From positions 1 through 64,000 of the forward strand of contig CATXID010000006.1 of NCBI GenBank assembly GCA_958369225.1: a stretch of DNA of 64,000 nucleotides, written 5' to 3'. The notes below the pieces were generated by a model. The model saw only the letters and a list, made by a program, of their open reading frames with translations, searched no databases and was not told where the DNA came from. This stretch comes from an uncultured Collinsella sp. (GTDB lineage Bacteria > Actinomycetota > Coriobacteriia > Coriobacteriales > Coriobacteriaceae). A program made the translations under genes and the position numbers. Below, in pieces: positions 17,844 to 25,788 of this stretch (positions are counted from its first letter, which is position 1; every line of letters starts with the position of its first letter).

Positions 17844-19656
17844 GGCGCTCACCTACTTTCATGGCTTGAAGTGATCCGCTGGAACCAGAGGAAGACGGGG
17901 CATTTGCGCCGTCCGCGACGTCCGCATCCCCCGCAAACTCCATCTGCGAGGCGTAAATCTCCTGGTAGATGTTGTCGCCCGCCAGCAATTCCTCGTGCGT
18001 GCCCACGCCGTGGACACGACCGTCGTCCAGCACCACAATGCGATCGGCATCCATGACGCTCGCGATGCGCTGGGCGATGATGAGCACGGTCGTATTGGGA
18101 ATCCGAGCGATGTGCTCGCGAATCTTAGCGTCGGTCGCCATATCGACCGCGCTGGTGGAGTCATCAAAAATGAGCACGCGCGGATGCTTGAGCAGCGTGC
18201 GCGCGATGCACAGGCGTTGCTTCTGGCCACCCGAAACACCGGCACCGCCTTGGCCTAACTCGCCGTCCAACCCGCCGATGCGATCAAGGAACTCGTCCAC
18301 GCACGCCGCGCGGCAAGCCGCGAGGAGCTCATCGTCCGACGCCTGTGGATTGCCCCACTGCAGGTTTTCGCGCACGGTGCCCGTGAACAGCACATTCTTT
18401 TGCAGCACAATGCCCACGGCATCACGTAGGGTCGCGAGGTCGTAGTCGCGCACGTCGCGACCGCCCACAAGCACGGTGCCCTCGGTGGCGTCGTACAGGC
18501 GCGCAATCAGCTGCACAAGCGAGCTCTTGCCCGAGCCCGTGCCACCGAGGATGCCCACCGTCGAGCCGCTCTCGATGCGAAGGTCAATATGCTCGAGCAC
18601 ATCCTCGGCTGCATCCGCGCGGTATTTAAAGGAAACGTCGCAAAACTCGATACTGCCGTCCGCTGGCGCCGCAGTCGCGAGGTCTCCCACAGGATTGGCG
18701 ATAAAGGGCTCTTCATCGAGCACCTCTGCGATACGGCCCACACTCGTGAGAGCGCGCGTGAGCAGCAAAAACACGTTGGAAATCATCATGAGCGAGTTCG
18801 TGATCAGCAGCACGTAGCTCATAAAGCCCGTGAGCGAGCCCACACCCAAGCGACCTTCGATGATCATGCGGCCGCCAATCCACAGGATCGAGAGCGCGGC
18901 AACATACATCGAGAGCTGGAACACCGGCAGGTTGAGCACGGCGGTGCCGAAGGTCTTGGTCGCCGTGCCGGCGAGCTCGGTATTGACGGTGTCGAACTTG
19001 TCGCACTCGTGCTCGGCGCGCACGTAAGCCTTCACGGCGCGCACTGCGGTAAGGTCCTCTTGCACCACGCCGTTGAGGTGGTCCATCGAGGTCTGGAGTT
19101 GGCGGTAGAGCGGGCTCACGCGCACGGTAATGATACCGAGCACGATGGCGAGCATCGGCAGAATGACGGCAAAGACCGCCGCGAGCTCGCGCGAGAGCGC
19201 AAAAGCGTAGACGAGGCCCATGACCAGATTTACCGGCCCGCGCACCATGGGGCGGAAGCCGTTACCCACGGCGTTTTGAATCACGGTGATGTCGGTGGTC
19301 ATGCGGGTGACAAGTGAGCTGGCGTCGTAGTTGTCCAGGTTGCCAAAGGCGAGCGTCTGGATCTTGCGATACTCAGCCTCGCGCAAGTTAGCGCCCAGCC
19401 CCGAGGCGACGCGAGCAGACGTGCGTGCATAGCCCAAGCCAAGTACCAGCGAACATGCGGCGCATACCAACATATACGTGCCCTGCAACAGCATGTAGTT
19501 GATGTCGCCCGCGGGCACGCCCACGTCGATGATATTTGCCATGATGACCGGGATAAACAGCTCGAGCGCCGTCTCGGCCGTCACAAAGAGCACGCCGAGT
19601 ATGGCATCGCGGCGGTATGCCCCCAGATAGGAAAACAGAATCTTGAGATTGCGCAC
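17836..19656 (-). CDS. ABC exporter half-transporter, subunit 1 (degenerate Walker B)
   Basis: 606 residues: six helices (about 15-300) and an ATPase domain with Walker A GGTGSGKSS, signature VSGGQKQ, Walker B VLIFDDSTSAVD and H-loop position replaced by Gln in IIAQRIAS. Walker B has Asp where the catalytic Glu should be, and the switch His is absent, so its own ATP site should be non-hydrolysing, as in heterodimeric exporters such as TM287/288. Start is GTG at 19656 with GGGGG about ten bases upstream. The C-terminus is Ser/Gly-rich (SSSGSSGS). Co-transcribed with the downstream subunit. Confidence 0.9.
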   Translation of the reverse strand: MRNLKILFSYLGAYRRDAILGVLFVTAETALELFIPVIMANIIDVGVPAGDINYMLLQGTYMLVCAACSLVLGLGYARTSARVASGLGANLREAEYRKIQTLAFGNLDNYDASSLVTRMTTDITVIQNAVGNGFRPMVRGPVNLVMGLVYAFALSRELAAVFAVILPMLAIVLGIITVRVSPLYRQLQTSMDHLNGVVQEDLTAVRAVKAYVRAEHECDKFDTVNTELAGTATKTFGTAVLNLPVFQLSMYVAALSILWIGGRMIIEGRLGVGSLTGFMSYVLLITNSLMMISNVFLLLTRALTSVGRIAEVLDEEPFIANPVGDLATAAPADGSIEFCDVSFKYRADAAEDVLEHIDLRIESGSTVGILGGTGSGKSSLVQLIARLYDATEGTVLVGGRDVRDYDLATLRDAVGIVLQKNVLFTGTVRENLQWGNPQASDDELLAACRAACVDEFLDRIGGLDGELGQGGAGVSGGQKQRLCIARTLLKHPRVLIFDDSTSAVDMATDAKIREHIARIPNTTVLIIAQRIASVMDADRIVVLDDGRVHGVGTHEELLAGDNIYQEIYASQMEFAGDADVADGANAPSSSGSSGSLQAMKVGERHA

Positions 19657-19845
19657 GCAGGTTCATCCCCCATCAAACGTTGTTCGCAAACCCACGTATT
19701 ATGGCGCGCCGTGCAGCGGTGTCAAGTGCTCCGAAATCGATTTCTGTAAGGTTGGCGTAGACTTCATGCTCGCAGGGCACACCCCTGTATTCAATTGGAA
19801 ATAAACGCGGGCGTGACTTTTTTCGCCCTGCCGCCAACACAAACC

Positions 19846-19881
19846 TTGACTCTACAATCGTTGTAGGGTTTTCACTACACT
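19846..19881 (+). promoter_or_regulatory. MerR-type promoter/operator of the MATE exporter
   Basis: TTGACT (19846-19851) is followed by a perfect dyad CTACAATCGTTGTAG (19852-19866) and then TTCACT (19871-19876), a spacer of 19 bp. A dyad inside an over-long spacer is the hallmark of promoters activated by MerR-family proteins. The MerR-family gene lies immediately downstream of the exporter. Binding by that protein is inferred. Confidence 0.65.
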
Positions 19882-19918
19882 GGTACGTAAACGACCCAAG
19901 CCAGAAAGTGCCCCGACC

Positions 19919-21265
19919 ATGGAACACGACCTCACACGCGGCAATGTCCTCAAGACCATCGCGGTCTTTGCCCTGCCCTATATGCTCTCGTACTTTTTGC
20001 AGATGCTCTACGGCATGGCCGACCTGTACATGATGGGGCAGTTCAGCGGCGCCGCCGGCATCACCGCCGTGGGCAATGGCGCGCAGACGCTCTATATCAT
20101 TACCGTGACGCTCGTGGGCCTGGCCATGGGAACGACGGTTATCGTCGGCCACGCCGTGGGCTCGCGCCGCTTCGACCGCGCCGAGACCGCCATCGGCAAC
20201 ACCATCACGCTCTTTATGGGTGTCTCGGTGGTGCTGGCCGCTGTCCTGCTCGCACTGTGCCCGCAGATCGTGGCGCTCATTGGCACGCCGGCCGAGGCGG
20301 TCGAAGGCACCGCCGCCTACCTGCGCATCTGCTTTGTCGGCATTCCGTTTATCGCCGCGTACAACATCCTCTCTGCCATCTTTCGCGGCCTGGGCGATTC
20401 ACGCTCGCCCATGTACGTGATCGGCGTGGCGTGCATCATCAACATCGCGCTCGACTTTCTGTTTATCGGTCACATGGGGCTTGGCCCCGTGGGAGCCGCA
20501 CTCGGCACAGTCATCGCGCAGACAGCGAGCGTGGCCCTCGCGCTCGTGTGGCTCAAGAGCCGCCGTACGCACATTCACCTCAAGCGCAGCGACCTGCGCC
20601 CCCAGCCCGAGGTGCTCAGTAGCATCCTTAAGATCGGCGTGCCCGTGGCCGTGCAGGACGGCTGCATCCAGGTGGCGTTTATGTTTATCACCGTCATCGC
20701 CAACCACCGAGGGCTCGTTGACGCCGCCGCCGTGGGCTTGGTCGAGAAGATGATCAGCTTTTTGTTTATCGTGCCGAGTTCCATGGGCGCTACCGTCAGC
20801 GCGCTCACGGCGCAGAATGCCGGCGCGGGCAAGGGCGATCGCGCGCGCCAGGTGCTCAAGGACGCCATGACGATCTCGGTGGTGTACGGCTGCCTGATCA
20901 CGGTGCTGATGTGGCTGGTAGCGCCGGCGTTTATCGGCTTTTTTGCCAAGGACCCCGCAGTAGTCGCGGCCGGTACCGGCTATATGCACAGTTATATTTT
21001 CGACGCAATCTTTGCCGGCATCCACATTTGCTTTAGCGGCTTTTTCGCTGCGTACGGCAAGAGCTACATCGGCTTTGCGCACAACGTGCTGGCCGTGGCG
21101 CTCATTCGCGTGCCGGGCGCGTGGCTGTTGTCGAACGCCTATTCCGACACGCTGTTTCCCATGGGCATCGCCTCGCCGTGCGGGTCGATTCTATCGGCAG
21201 TCATCTGCGTGGTCGCATTTACCGTGCTCAACCGGCGTGGGGCTTTTGACAAGCTGGTGGCGTAG
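19919..21265 (+). CDS. MATE-family multidrug exporter
   Basis: 448-residue membrane protein with about 12 hydrophobic segments and the internal two-fold repeat of MATE/DinF transporters. It couples export of cationic drugs to Na+ or H+ entry. N-terminal GNVLKTIAVFALPYMLSYFLQMLYGMAD and the mid-protein ILKIGVPVAVQDG repeat match MepA-type proteins. The ribosome-binding site is weak (AGAAAG). The upstream MerR-type promoter and the downstream MerR gene indicate drug-induced expression. Confidence 0.9.
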   Translation: MEHDLTRGNVLKTIAVFALPYMLSYFLQMLYGMADLYMMGQFSGAAGITAVGNGAQTLYIITVTLVGLAMGTTVIVGHAVGSRRFDRAETAIGNTITLFMGVSVVLAAVLLALCPQIVALIGTPAEAVEGTAAYLRICFVGIPFIAAYNILSAIFRGLGDSRSPMYVIGVACIINIALDFLFIGHMGLGPVGAALGTVIAQTASVALALVWLKSRRTHIHLKRSDLRPQPEVLSSILKIGVPVAVQDGCIQVAFMFITVIANHRGLVDAAAVGLVEKMISFLFIVPSSMGATVSALTAQNAGAGKGDRARQVLKDAMTISVVYGCLITVLMWLVAPAFIGFFAKDPAVVAAGTGYMHSYIFDAIFAGIHICFSGFFAAYGKSYIGFAHNVLAVALIRVPGAWLLSNAYSDTLFPMGIASPCGSILSAVICVVAFTVLNRRGAFDKLVA

Positions 21266-21342
21266 CAGCTCGTTCGTTCCATACGATGGCCGCGCCGCAC
21301 GGCCTCGATGTCCCTCCCCTGTCCATCGAAAGGAGCGGTTCC

Positions 21343-22191
21343 ATGATCGACTCGCCAACTGAACATACTGAAGGCCTGCTCCGCATTGGCGAGGTGGCGC
21401 GCCTGTTTAACCTGAGCGTGGGTACGTTGCGCCATTACGAGCAGATGGGCTTGCTGGACCCGGCGCACATCGATCCGGCAAGTGGGTACCGCTACTACGG
21501 ATCGCGGCAGCTCTCCACCCTCAACACCATCAGCCACCTGCGTGTTCTCGACTTGCCGCTGGCGCAAATCCGAAAGTTTGTGACCACGCGCGATGTGGAG
21601 CTCATGCAGCGCCAGCTGGCTCAGCAGCAGGAGCTCATCGAGCGCAAGCGCCGCGAGCTCGAACGCGTATCGCGCAAGATCGACAACCGGCTTGCCCTGC
21701 TCCACGATGCCCTGAACACCGAGCTCGATACCATTTGCACAATCGATGCGCCCGAGCTTCGCTGCGCCGTATTGCGCGAACGTGTCAACCCTACCGACGC
21801 CTATGCGCTGGAGTGGCAAATTCGTCAACTGCAGAAGGGTCAGCACGAGACCTTTGTCTTTCTGGGCAACTTGGGCGTCGGGATTGGCGCCGAGCGCCTC
21901 GCCGCCGGCGACTTTGATGGCTACGACGAGGTCTTTCTGCTGCTCGATGACACCGATGAGTACTTGGGCGACGTCGAGACACGGCCCGCCGCGCACTGCC
22001 TGACCATAAGCTTTCGCGGCACGCACGGGCAAGCGGGTCCGCGCTATGAGCAGCTGCTCGGCTATATGCGCGAACATAACCTGACACCCGCCGGCCCCTC
22101 GCGCGAGATCGCCTTGATCGATGACATCATCAGCGACGACCCGGCAACCTACGTGACGCAGATCACGGTGCCGGTTACTGTGCTCGATTAA
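21343..22191 (+). CDS. MerR-family activator with effector-binding domain
   Basis: 282 residues: N-terminal winged helix-turn-helix (LLRIGEVARLFNLSVGTLRHYEQMGLLDP, about 10-40), dimerising coiled coil (about 85-125, ELMQRQLAQQQELIERKRRELERV) and a C-terminal part of the BmrR/GyrI-like effector-binding type. This is the architecture of regulators that bind lipophilic drugs and activate an efflux gene. Start ATG at 21343 with AAAGGAG seven bases upstream; the frame from 21286 is discounted. It is 77 bp downstream of the MATE gene and probably co-transcribed, acting on the 19846 promoter. A duplicate of its last codons lies at 23207. Confidence 0.9.
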   Translation: MIDSPTEHTEGLLRIGEVARLFNLSVGTLRHYEQMGLLDPAHIDPASGYRYYGSRQLSTLNTISHLRVLDLPLAQIRKFVTTRDVELMQRQLAQQQELIERKRRELERVSRKIDNRLALLHDALNTELDTICTIDAPELRCAVLRERVNPTDAYALEWQIRQLQKGQHETFVFLGNLGVGIGAERLAAGDFDGYDEVFLLLDDTDEYLGDVETRPAAHCLTISFRGTHGQAGPRYEQLLGYMREHNLTPAGPSREIALIDDIISDDPATYVTQITVPVTVLD

Positions 22192-22193
22192 GA

Positions 22194-22229
22194 ACCTCCC
22201 GGAAAGCGTCGAACTTTCCGGGTGGTTTT
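22194..22229. terminator. Terminator after merR, shared with the converging PIN gene
   Basis: CCCGGAAAG / CTTTCCGGG stem extended by ACC/GGT, followed by TTTTA on the plus strand. The T-run overlaps the stop codon of the minus-strand PIN gene. A very similar hairpin at 23253 follows the duplicated merR end. Confidence 0.8.
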
Positions 22230-22650
22230 ACTCCTCCGGTATCGGAAATGCACGGATGAACTCTGCGGGCGAGAAGGTCTTGATGGTCGAGCGAACAAAA
22301 GCGGCACGGTCACGCGTGATGATAAAGTCCACGCCGGCACGCTCGGCCATCGCACGAATACAGCCGTCCTCAAAGTCCGGCTCATCGGAATAGGCGGAGG
22401 TAAAACAAGCTTCTTGGTCGAGAGGTTCCAGCGAGTAGCTCTTAAGGCAGTCGCGCACCACCTCGCGTGCGCGCACCTCGCCGACCTGTTTGGTGAGAAT
22501 GTAGTACGCGTCCTTGAGAGAGCAGGCCGAAACAACGCCCTCGATAAGCCCCACGTCGACGAGCCCCTTGATCGTTTGCGCCGCTGCGTGCTCCGGCCGG
22601 CCCGGAAGCACGCAATCGAGCAGAAAATTGGTATCGAGAAATGCTCTCAT
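22228..22650 (-). CDS. PIN-domain ribonuclease toxin (VapC-like)
   Basis: 140 residues, complete PIN domain. Acidic residues expected to bind Mg2+ are Asp6 (FLDTNFLLD), Glu/Asp in the SLKDAYYIL helix, Asp near residue 92 (DFEDGCIRA) and Asp near 112 (IITRDRAAF). Such proteins cleave tRNA or rRNA when released by their antitoxin. The start ATG overlaps the antitoxin stop codon (ATGA), as is usual in toxin-antitoxin operons. The stop codon lies in the terminator stem-loop of merR. Confidence 0.88.
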   Translation of the reverse strand: MRAFLDTNFLLDCVLPGRPEHAAAQTIKGLVDVGLIEGVVSACSLKDAYYILTKQVGEVRAREVVRDCLKSYSLEPLDQEACFTSAYSDEPDFEDGCIRAMAERAGVDFIITRDRAAFVRSTIKTFSPAEFIRAFPIPEE

Positions 22651-23039
22651 AGGTAGCGCTCCCTCGCGACGCGCTTTTCATCTTCAACCGTCATCGTATC
22701 GAGCGGCGTTCCCTTTGGCATTTTGGCTACGATATCGAGATACTCCTGGTAGTCGTCATCCTCCGCGAGCATCTCGCGAATCTCCTTCCAGGTAATCTTG
22801 GGATGCCACATCGTACCCACGTCGCGCTTGGGCCTGCCCGCGTCGCGCGCCGGCTTTGCGACCCCACGCTCCTGAGCAGCGTCATATTCCACCGCAACTG
22901 GGCTTTTATAGTCAAGTGGCACGATCTTGAACAGCGGCTTGCTCCGCTTGAAGACCACAACCTCCTCGCCCTCATTGGCAACCTTTTCGGCCACCTGCGT
23001 AAGGTTCTGGCGCAGCTCCGAAAACGCGACGGTAACCAT
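22647..23039 (-). CDS. Antitoxin of Phd/YefM type, partner of the PIN toxin
   Basis: 130 residues. The N-terminus (VTVAFSELRQNLTQVAEKVANEGEEVVVFKRSKPLFKIVPL) matches the Phd/YefM DNA-binding fold. The C-terminal half, with KITWKEIREMLAED, is expected to cover the toxin. The start is ATG 23039 with GAGGAG five bases upstream; TTG-type extension to 23057 is unnecessary. It precedes and overlaps the toxin gene by 4 bp. It is longer than most Phd proteins (70-90 residues). Confidence 0.85.
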   Translation of the reverse strand: MVTVAFSELRQNLTQVAEKVANEGEEVVVFKRSKPLFKIVPLDYKSPVAVEYDAAQERGVAKPARDAGRPKRDVGTMWHPKITWKEIREMLAEDDDYQEYLDIVAKMPKGTPLDTMTVEDEKRVARERYL

Positions 23040-23059
23040 AACGGCTCCTCTCAACATAT

Positions 23060-23110
23060 ATCTTCACTGTCAAGTATACACGTTAATGTTAATGTTCATA
23101 TATATAAAGA
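23060..23110 (-). promoter_or_regulatory. Probable autoregulated promoter of the toxin-antitoxin operon
   Basis: An AT-rich stretch with direct repeats TTAATGTTAATGTTCATA (plus strand) and a candidate -10 TATACT on the minus strand lies 20 to 70 bp upstream of the antitoxin start. Antitoxin binding to the repeats is inferred from how Phd-type operons work. Confidence 0.45.
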
Positions 23111-23206
23111 CCGTCGCAATGGAGACAACCATCATTGTGAGACCCCTCTGCCCTGCATGAATCTCTTATCGCTCCGGGACGGCACCGGTTCGCAGGATCA
23201 CCCTCA

Positions 23207-23254
23207 GCAACCTACATGACGCAGATCACGGTGCCCGTTGCCCCAACAAAGTAA
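23207..23254 (+). pseudogene. Duplicated 3' end of merR
   Basis: The sequence from GCAACCTAC to the TAA stop is nearly identical to 22145-22192, and in frame it encodes TYMTQITVPV where the intact gene has TYVTQITVPV. Only the last four codons differ. The terminator hairpin after it is also duplicated. No more of the gene is present upstream. Confidence 0.8.
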
Positions 23255-23292
23255 GAACCGCCCGGAAGGCATCGTGCTTCCGGGCGGTTCTT
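23253..23292. terminator. Terminator of ligA (and duplicate of the merR terminator)
   Basis: AAGAACCGCCCGGAAG pairs with CTTCCGGGCGGTTCTT (16 bp), usable on either strand. It lies 20 bases beyond the ligA stop codon. Confidence 0.8.
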
Positions 23293-23311
23293 CAATTTGA
23301 CTATTGATGCC

Positions 23312-25540
23312 TTAAGCCTGGGGCACCTGACCAGTAGCCAAGATCTGCTCGAGTGCATCCTCATCCAGCACGGGCACGCCCAGCTGCTCGGCTTTGGTGA
23401 GCTTGGAGCCCGCTTTGGGGCCGGCGACCAGATAGCTCGTCTTCTTTGAAACACTGCCCGAGACCTTGGCGCCGAGTACCTTGAGCGCCGCGCCCGCCTC
23501 GTCGCGGGTGCGGTTGACGAGCGTGCCGGTGAGCACGAAGGTCAGACCCGCGAGCGGTTGTGCATCGGCAAGCTCGCCCGCCACGCCCGCGTCGGCTGCG
23601 GCTTGCGCATGAGCGGCGCCCAAGTCAACCTCGAGCGAAAGGCCCGCTTGGCGCAGACGTTCCAGCACGGCAAGGTTCTCGGGCACGGCCAGGAACTGCT
23701 TGACGCTCGCCGCAATCTTGGGACCGATGCCCTCACACTCGGCGATGTCCTCTTCGCTCGCCAAGATGAGCTTGTCAATCGACAGGAATCGCTCGGCGAT
23801 GACCTCGCCCACGCTCTTGCCCACATGGCGGATGCCCAGGGCAAACAGCACGCGACCGAGCGGCTGGCTCTTGGACTTGTTGAGCTCGGCGATGATTTTC
23901 TCAGCCGTCTTGAGGCCTACCGGAATGGGGTCGCCCTTCTTAACGCCCTTTTTGCTGTTGGAGCTGGCGTACACGCGCCCCGTGTCCAGGCCGGCGATGT
24001 CATCGACCGTGAGCTGGTAGAAGTCCGCGACATCGTGGATCAGGCCGGCGGCGATCATCTTGTCGACGATCTCGTCACCCAGGCCGTCCACGTCCATGCA
24101 GCCGCGGCTCACCCAGTGAAGCAGGCGCTCCTTGAGCTGCGCCGGGCAATCGATGGACACACAGCGGTAGGCAACCTCGCCGTCCTCGTGGACCACGGGG
24201 CTACCGCACACGGGGCAGACCTCGGGCATGTGCCAGTCAACGCTGTCGGCCGGGCGCTTGTCGAGCACGGGACCCACGACCTCGGGGATCACGTCGCCCG
24301 CCTTGTGCACGATGATGGTGTCGCCCTCGCGCACGTTTTTTCGGCGGATCTCGTCGATGTTGTGTAGCGTGGCGCGCGCGATAGTGGAGCCGGCAACCGT
24401 GACCGGGTCGAACTCGGCGACCGGCGTGAGCACGCCGGTGCGACCCACCTGGATGCGAATCTCGCGCAGGACGGTCTGCTTTTCCTCGGGCGGGAACTTA
24501 AAGGCGATGGCCCAGCGCGGCGCACGGGCGGTAAAACCTAGGTCGAGCTGCTGGGCAAAGCTATCGACCTTTACAACCACGCCGTCGATGTCGTAGTCCA
24601 GGTCACCGCGATGCTCGAGCGCCTGGGCACAGAACTCGTGGACCGAGGCCGGCGTGGCGCAACGAGCCACGTTGGGGTTGACGCTAAAGCCGGCGCTACG
24701 CAGCCAGTCCAGAAACTCGCGCTGGCTGTGGACGTGCAACGGGTCGGTATCGGCAATGGCATAGATAAAGGTGGCCAGGTCACGGCGTGCCGTGACCTTG
24801 GGATCCTTTTGGCGCAGGCTGCCGGCGGCGGCGTTGCGCGGGTTGGCGAAGGGGTCGCGACCCTCGGCATCGGCCTCGTCGTTCAGACGAACAAAGCTGC
24901 CCTTGGGCATATAGACCTCGCCGCGTACTTCGATGGTGCGCTCGCGATCGGTGGCCATGTGGGCGAGCGCCGGCTCGGACAGATGCATGGGCACATCCTT
25001 GATGGTGCGCACGTTGAGCGATACGTCCTCGCCCGTGGTGCCGTCACCGCGCGTGGCGGCGCGCACAAAGGTGCCGTTTTGGTAGGTAAGCGCCACGCCC
25101 AGACCGTCGATCTTAAGCTCGCAGGTATAAGTGACGCTACCGGCGCCGAGCGCATCCTCGGTGCGCTGGAGCCATGCGTCGAGCTCGTCCAGGTCCATGG
25201 CATCGTCCATGGAATACATGCGTGCCATGTGCGTGACCGGCGTAAACTGCTCGCTCACATAGCCGCCCACGCGCTGGGTATAGCTGTCGGGCGTCACCAG
25301 GTCGGGGTAGGTCGCCTCGATCTCCTGCAGCTCAACGAGCATTTTGTCAAAGGCGGCATCCGTGATCTCGGGCGCATCGAGCATGTAGTAGCGATAGGCG
25401 TGGTAGTCGAGCTCGTGGCGCAGCTCGGCCGCACGCGCTGCCGCCTGGGCACGGGCGTCGGCCGGTGCGGCGGCATCCGCGCTCGCGGGCGTTTCGGTAT
25501 CGATGTCCACGCCGTCACCAAACAGGCTCGATTGCTCCAT
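23312..25540 (-). CDS. ligA: NAD-dependent DNA ligase LigA
   Basis: 742 residues, full-length bacterial ligase that seals Okazaki fragments and repair nicks. Order: Ia domain (about 35-95), nucleotidyltransferase with AMP-binding Lys143 in CELKIDG, OB fold, four-Cys zinc finger (CPVCGSPV and later YRCVSIDCP), helix-hairpin-helix repeats (GIGPKIAASVKQFL region) and a C-terminal BRCT domain (LAGLTFVLTGTL to end). The start has GAAGGAG upstream. The N-terminal 30 residues are acidic and Ala-rich, an addition not needed for activity. Single-gene unit. Confidence 0.97.
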   Translation of the reverse strand: MEQSSLFGDGVDIDTETPASADAAAPADARAQAAARAAELRHELDYHAYRYYMLDAPEITDAAFDKMLVELQEIEATYPDLVTPDSYTQRVGGYVSEQFTPVTHMARMYSMDDAMDLDELDAWLQRTEDALGAGSVTYTCELKIDGLGVALTYQNGTFVRAATRGDGTTGEDVSLNVRTIKDVPMHLSEPALAHMATDRERTIEVRGEVYMPKGSFVRLNDEADAEGRDPFANPRNAAAGSLRQKDPKVTARRDLATFIYAIADTDPLHVHSQREFLDWLRSAGFSVNPNVARCATPASVHEFCAQALEHRGDLDYDIDGVVVKVDSFAQQLDLGFTARAPRWAIAFKFPPEEKQTVLREIRIQVGRTGVLTPVAEFDPVTVAGSTIARATLHNIDEIRRKNVREGDTIIVHKAGDVIPEVVGPVLDKRPADSVDWHMPEVCPVCGSPVVHEDGEVAYRCVSIDCPAQLKERLLHWVSRGCMDVDGLGDEIVDKMIAAGLIHDVADFYQLTVDDIAGLDTGRVYASSNSKKGVKKGDPIPVGLKTAEKIIAELNKSKSQPLGRVLFALGIRHVGKSVGEVIAERFLSIDKLILASEEDIAECEGIGPKIAASVKQFLAVPENLAVLERLRQAGLSLEVDLGAAHAQAAADAGVAGELADAQPLAGLTFVLTGTLVNRTRDEAGAALKVLGAKVSGSVSKKTSYLVAGPKAGSKLTKAEQLGVPVLDEDALEQILATGQVPQA

Positions 25541-25687
25541 AGCGGCACTCCTTCGCTCGATTTCAAACGGATACTAGAGTACCACCGGTCGCAAAGGGGC
25601 CGAATAGCGGTCTCAAACCGCACCGAATCGGCAGCCGTCGGATCGGGGTGGATCGCGCGATCAAATCACGCCCTTGTCAACTCTAAA

Positions 25688-25718
25688 TGATCCGTTTTCC
25701 TCCGTCCCCAACAGATCA
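25688..25718. repeat. Half element of palindrome family D
   Basis: The 31 bp beginning TGATCCGTTTTCC match the reverse complement of 57145-57175 with one mismatch. Only one arm is here, so it cannot fold into the family D hairpin. It lies just after the htrA terminator. Confidence 0.8.
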
Positions 25719-25726
25719 ATAAGAAA

Positions 25727-25762
25727 AGAGGGGCCGTCCCGCGCTGGCGGAACAGCCCCTCT
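25727..25762 (-). terminator. Rho-independent terminator of htrA
   Basis: AGAGGGGC / GCCCCTCT with further pairing inside, followed on the minus strand by TTTTCTTATT. Confidence 0.88.
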
Positions 25763-25788
25763 AGCTTCGATATGTGCGAAATGGCTCG

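Noticed and set aside
19673..19800. Short minus-strand frame upstream of the ABC exporter (possible leader peptide)
   Set aside because: It has only a GTG with poor ribosome-binding site, and its upstream part is the shadow of the MATE gene.
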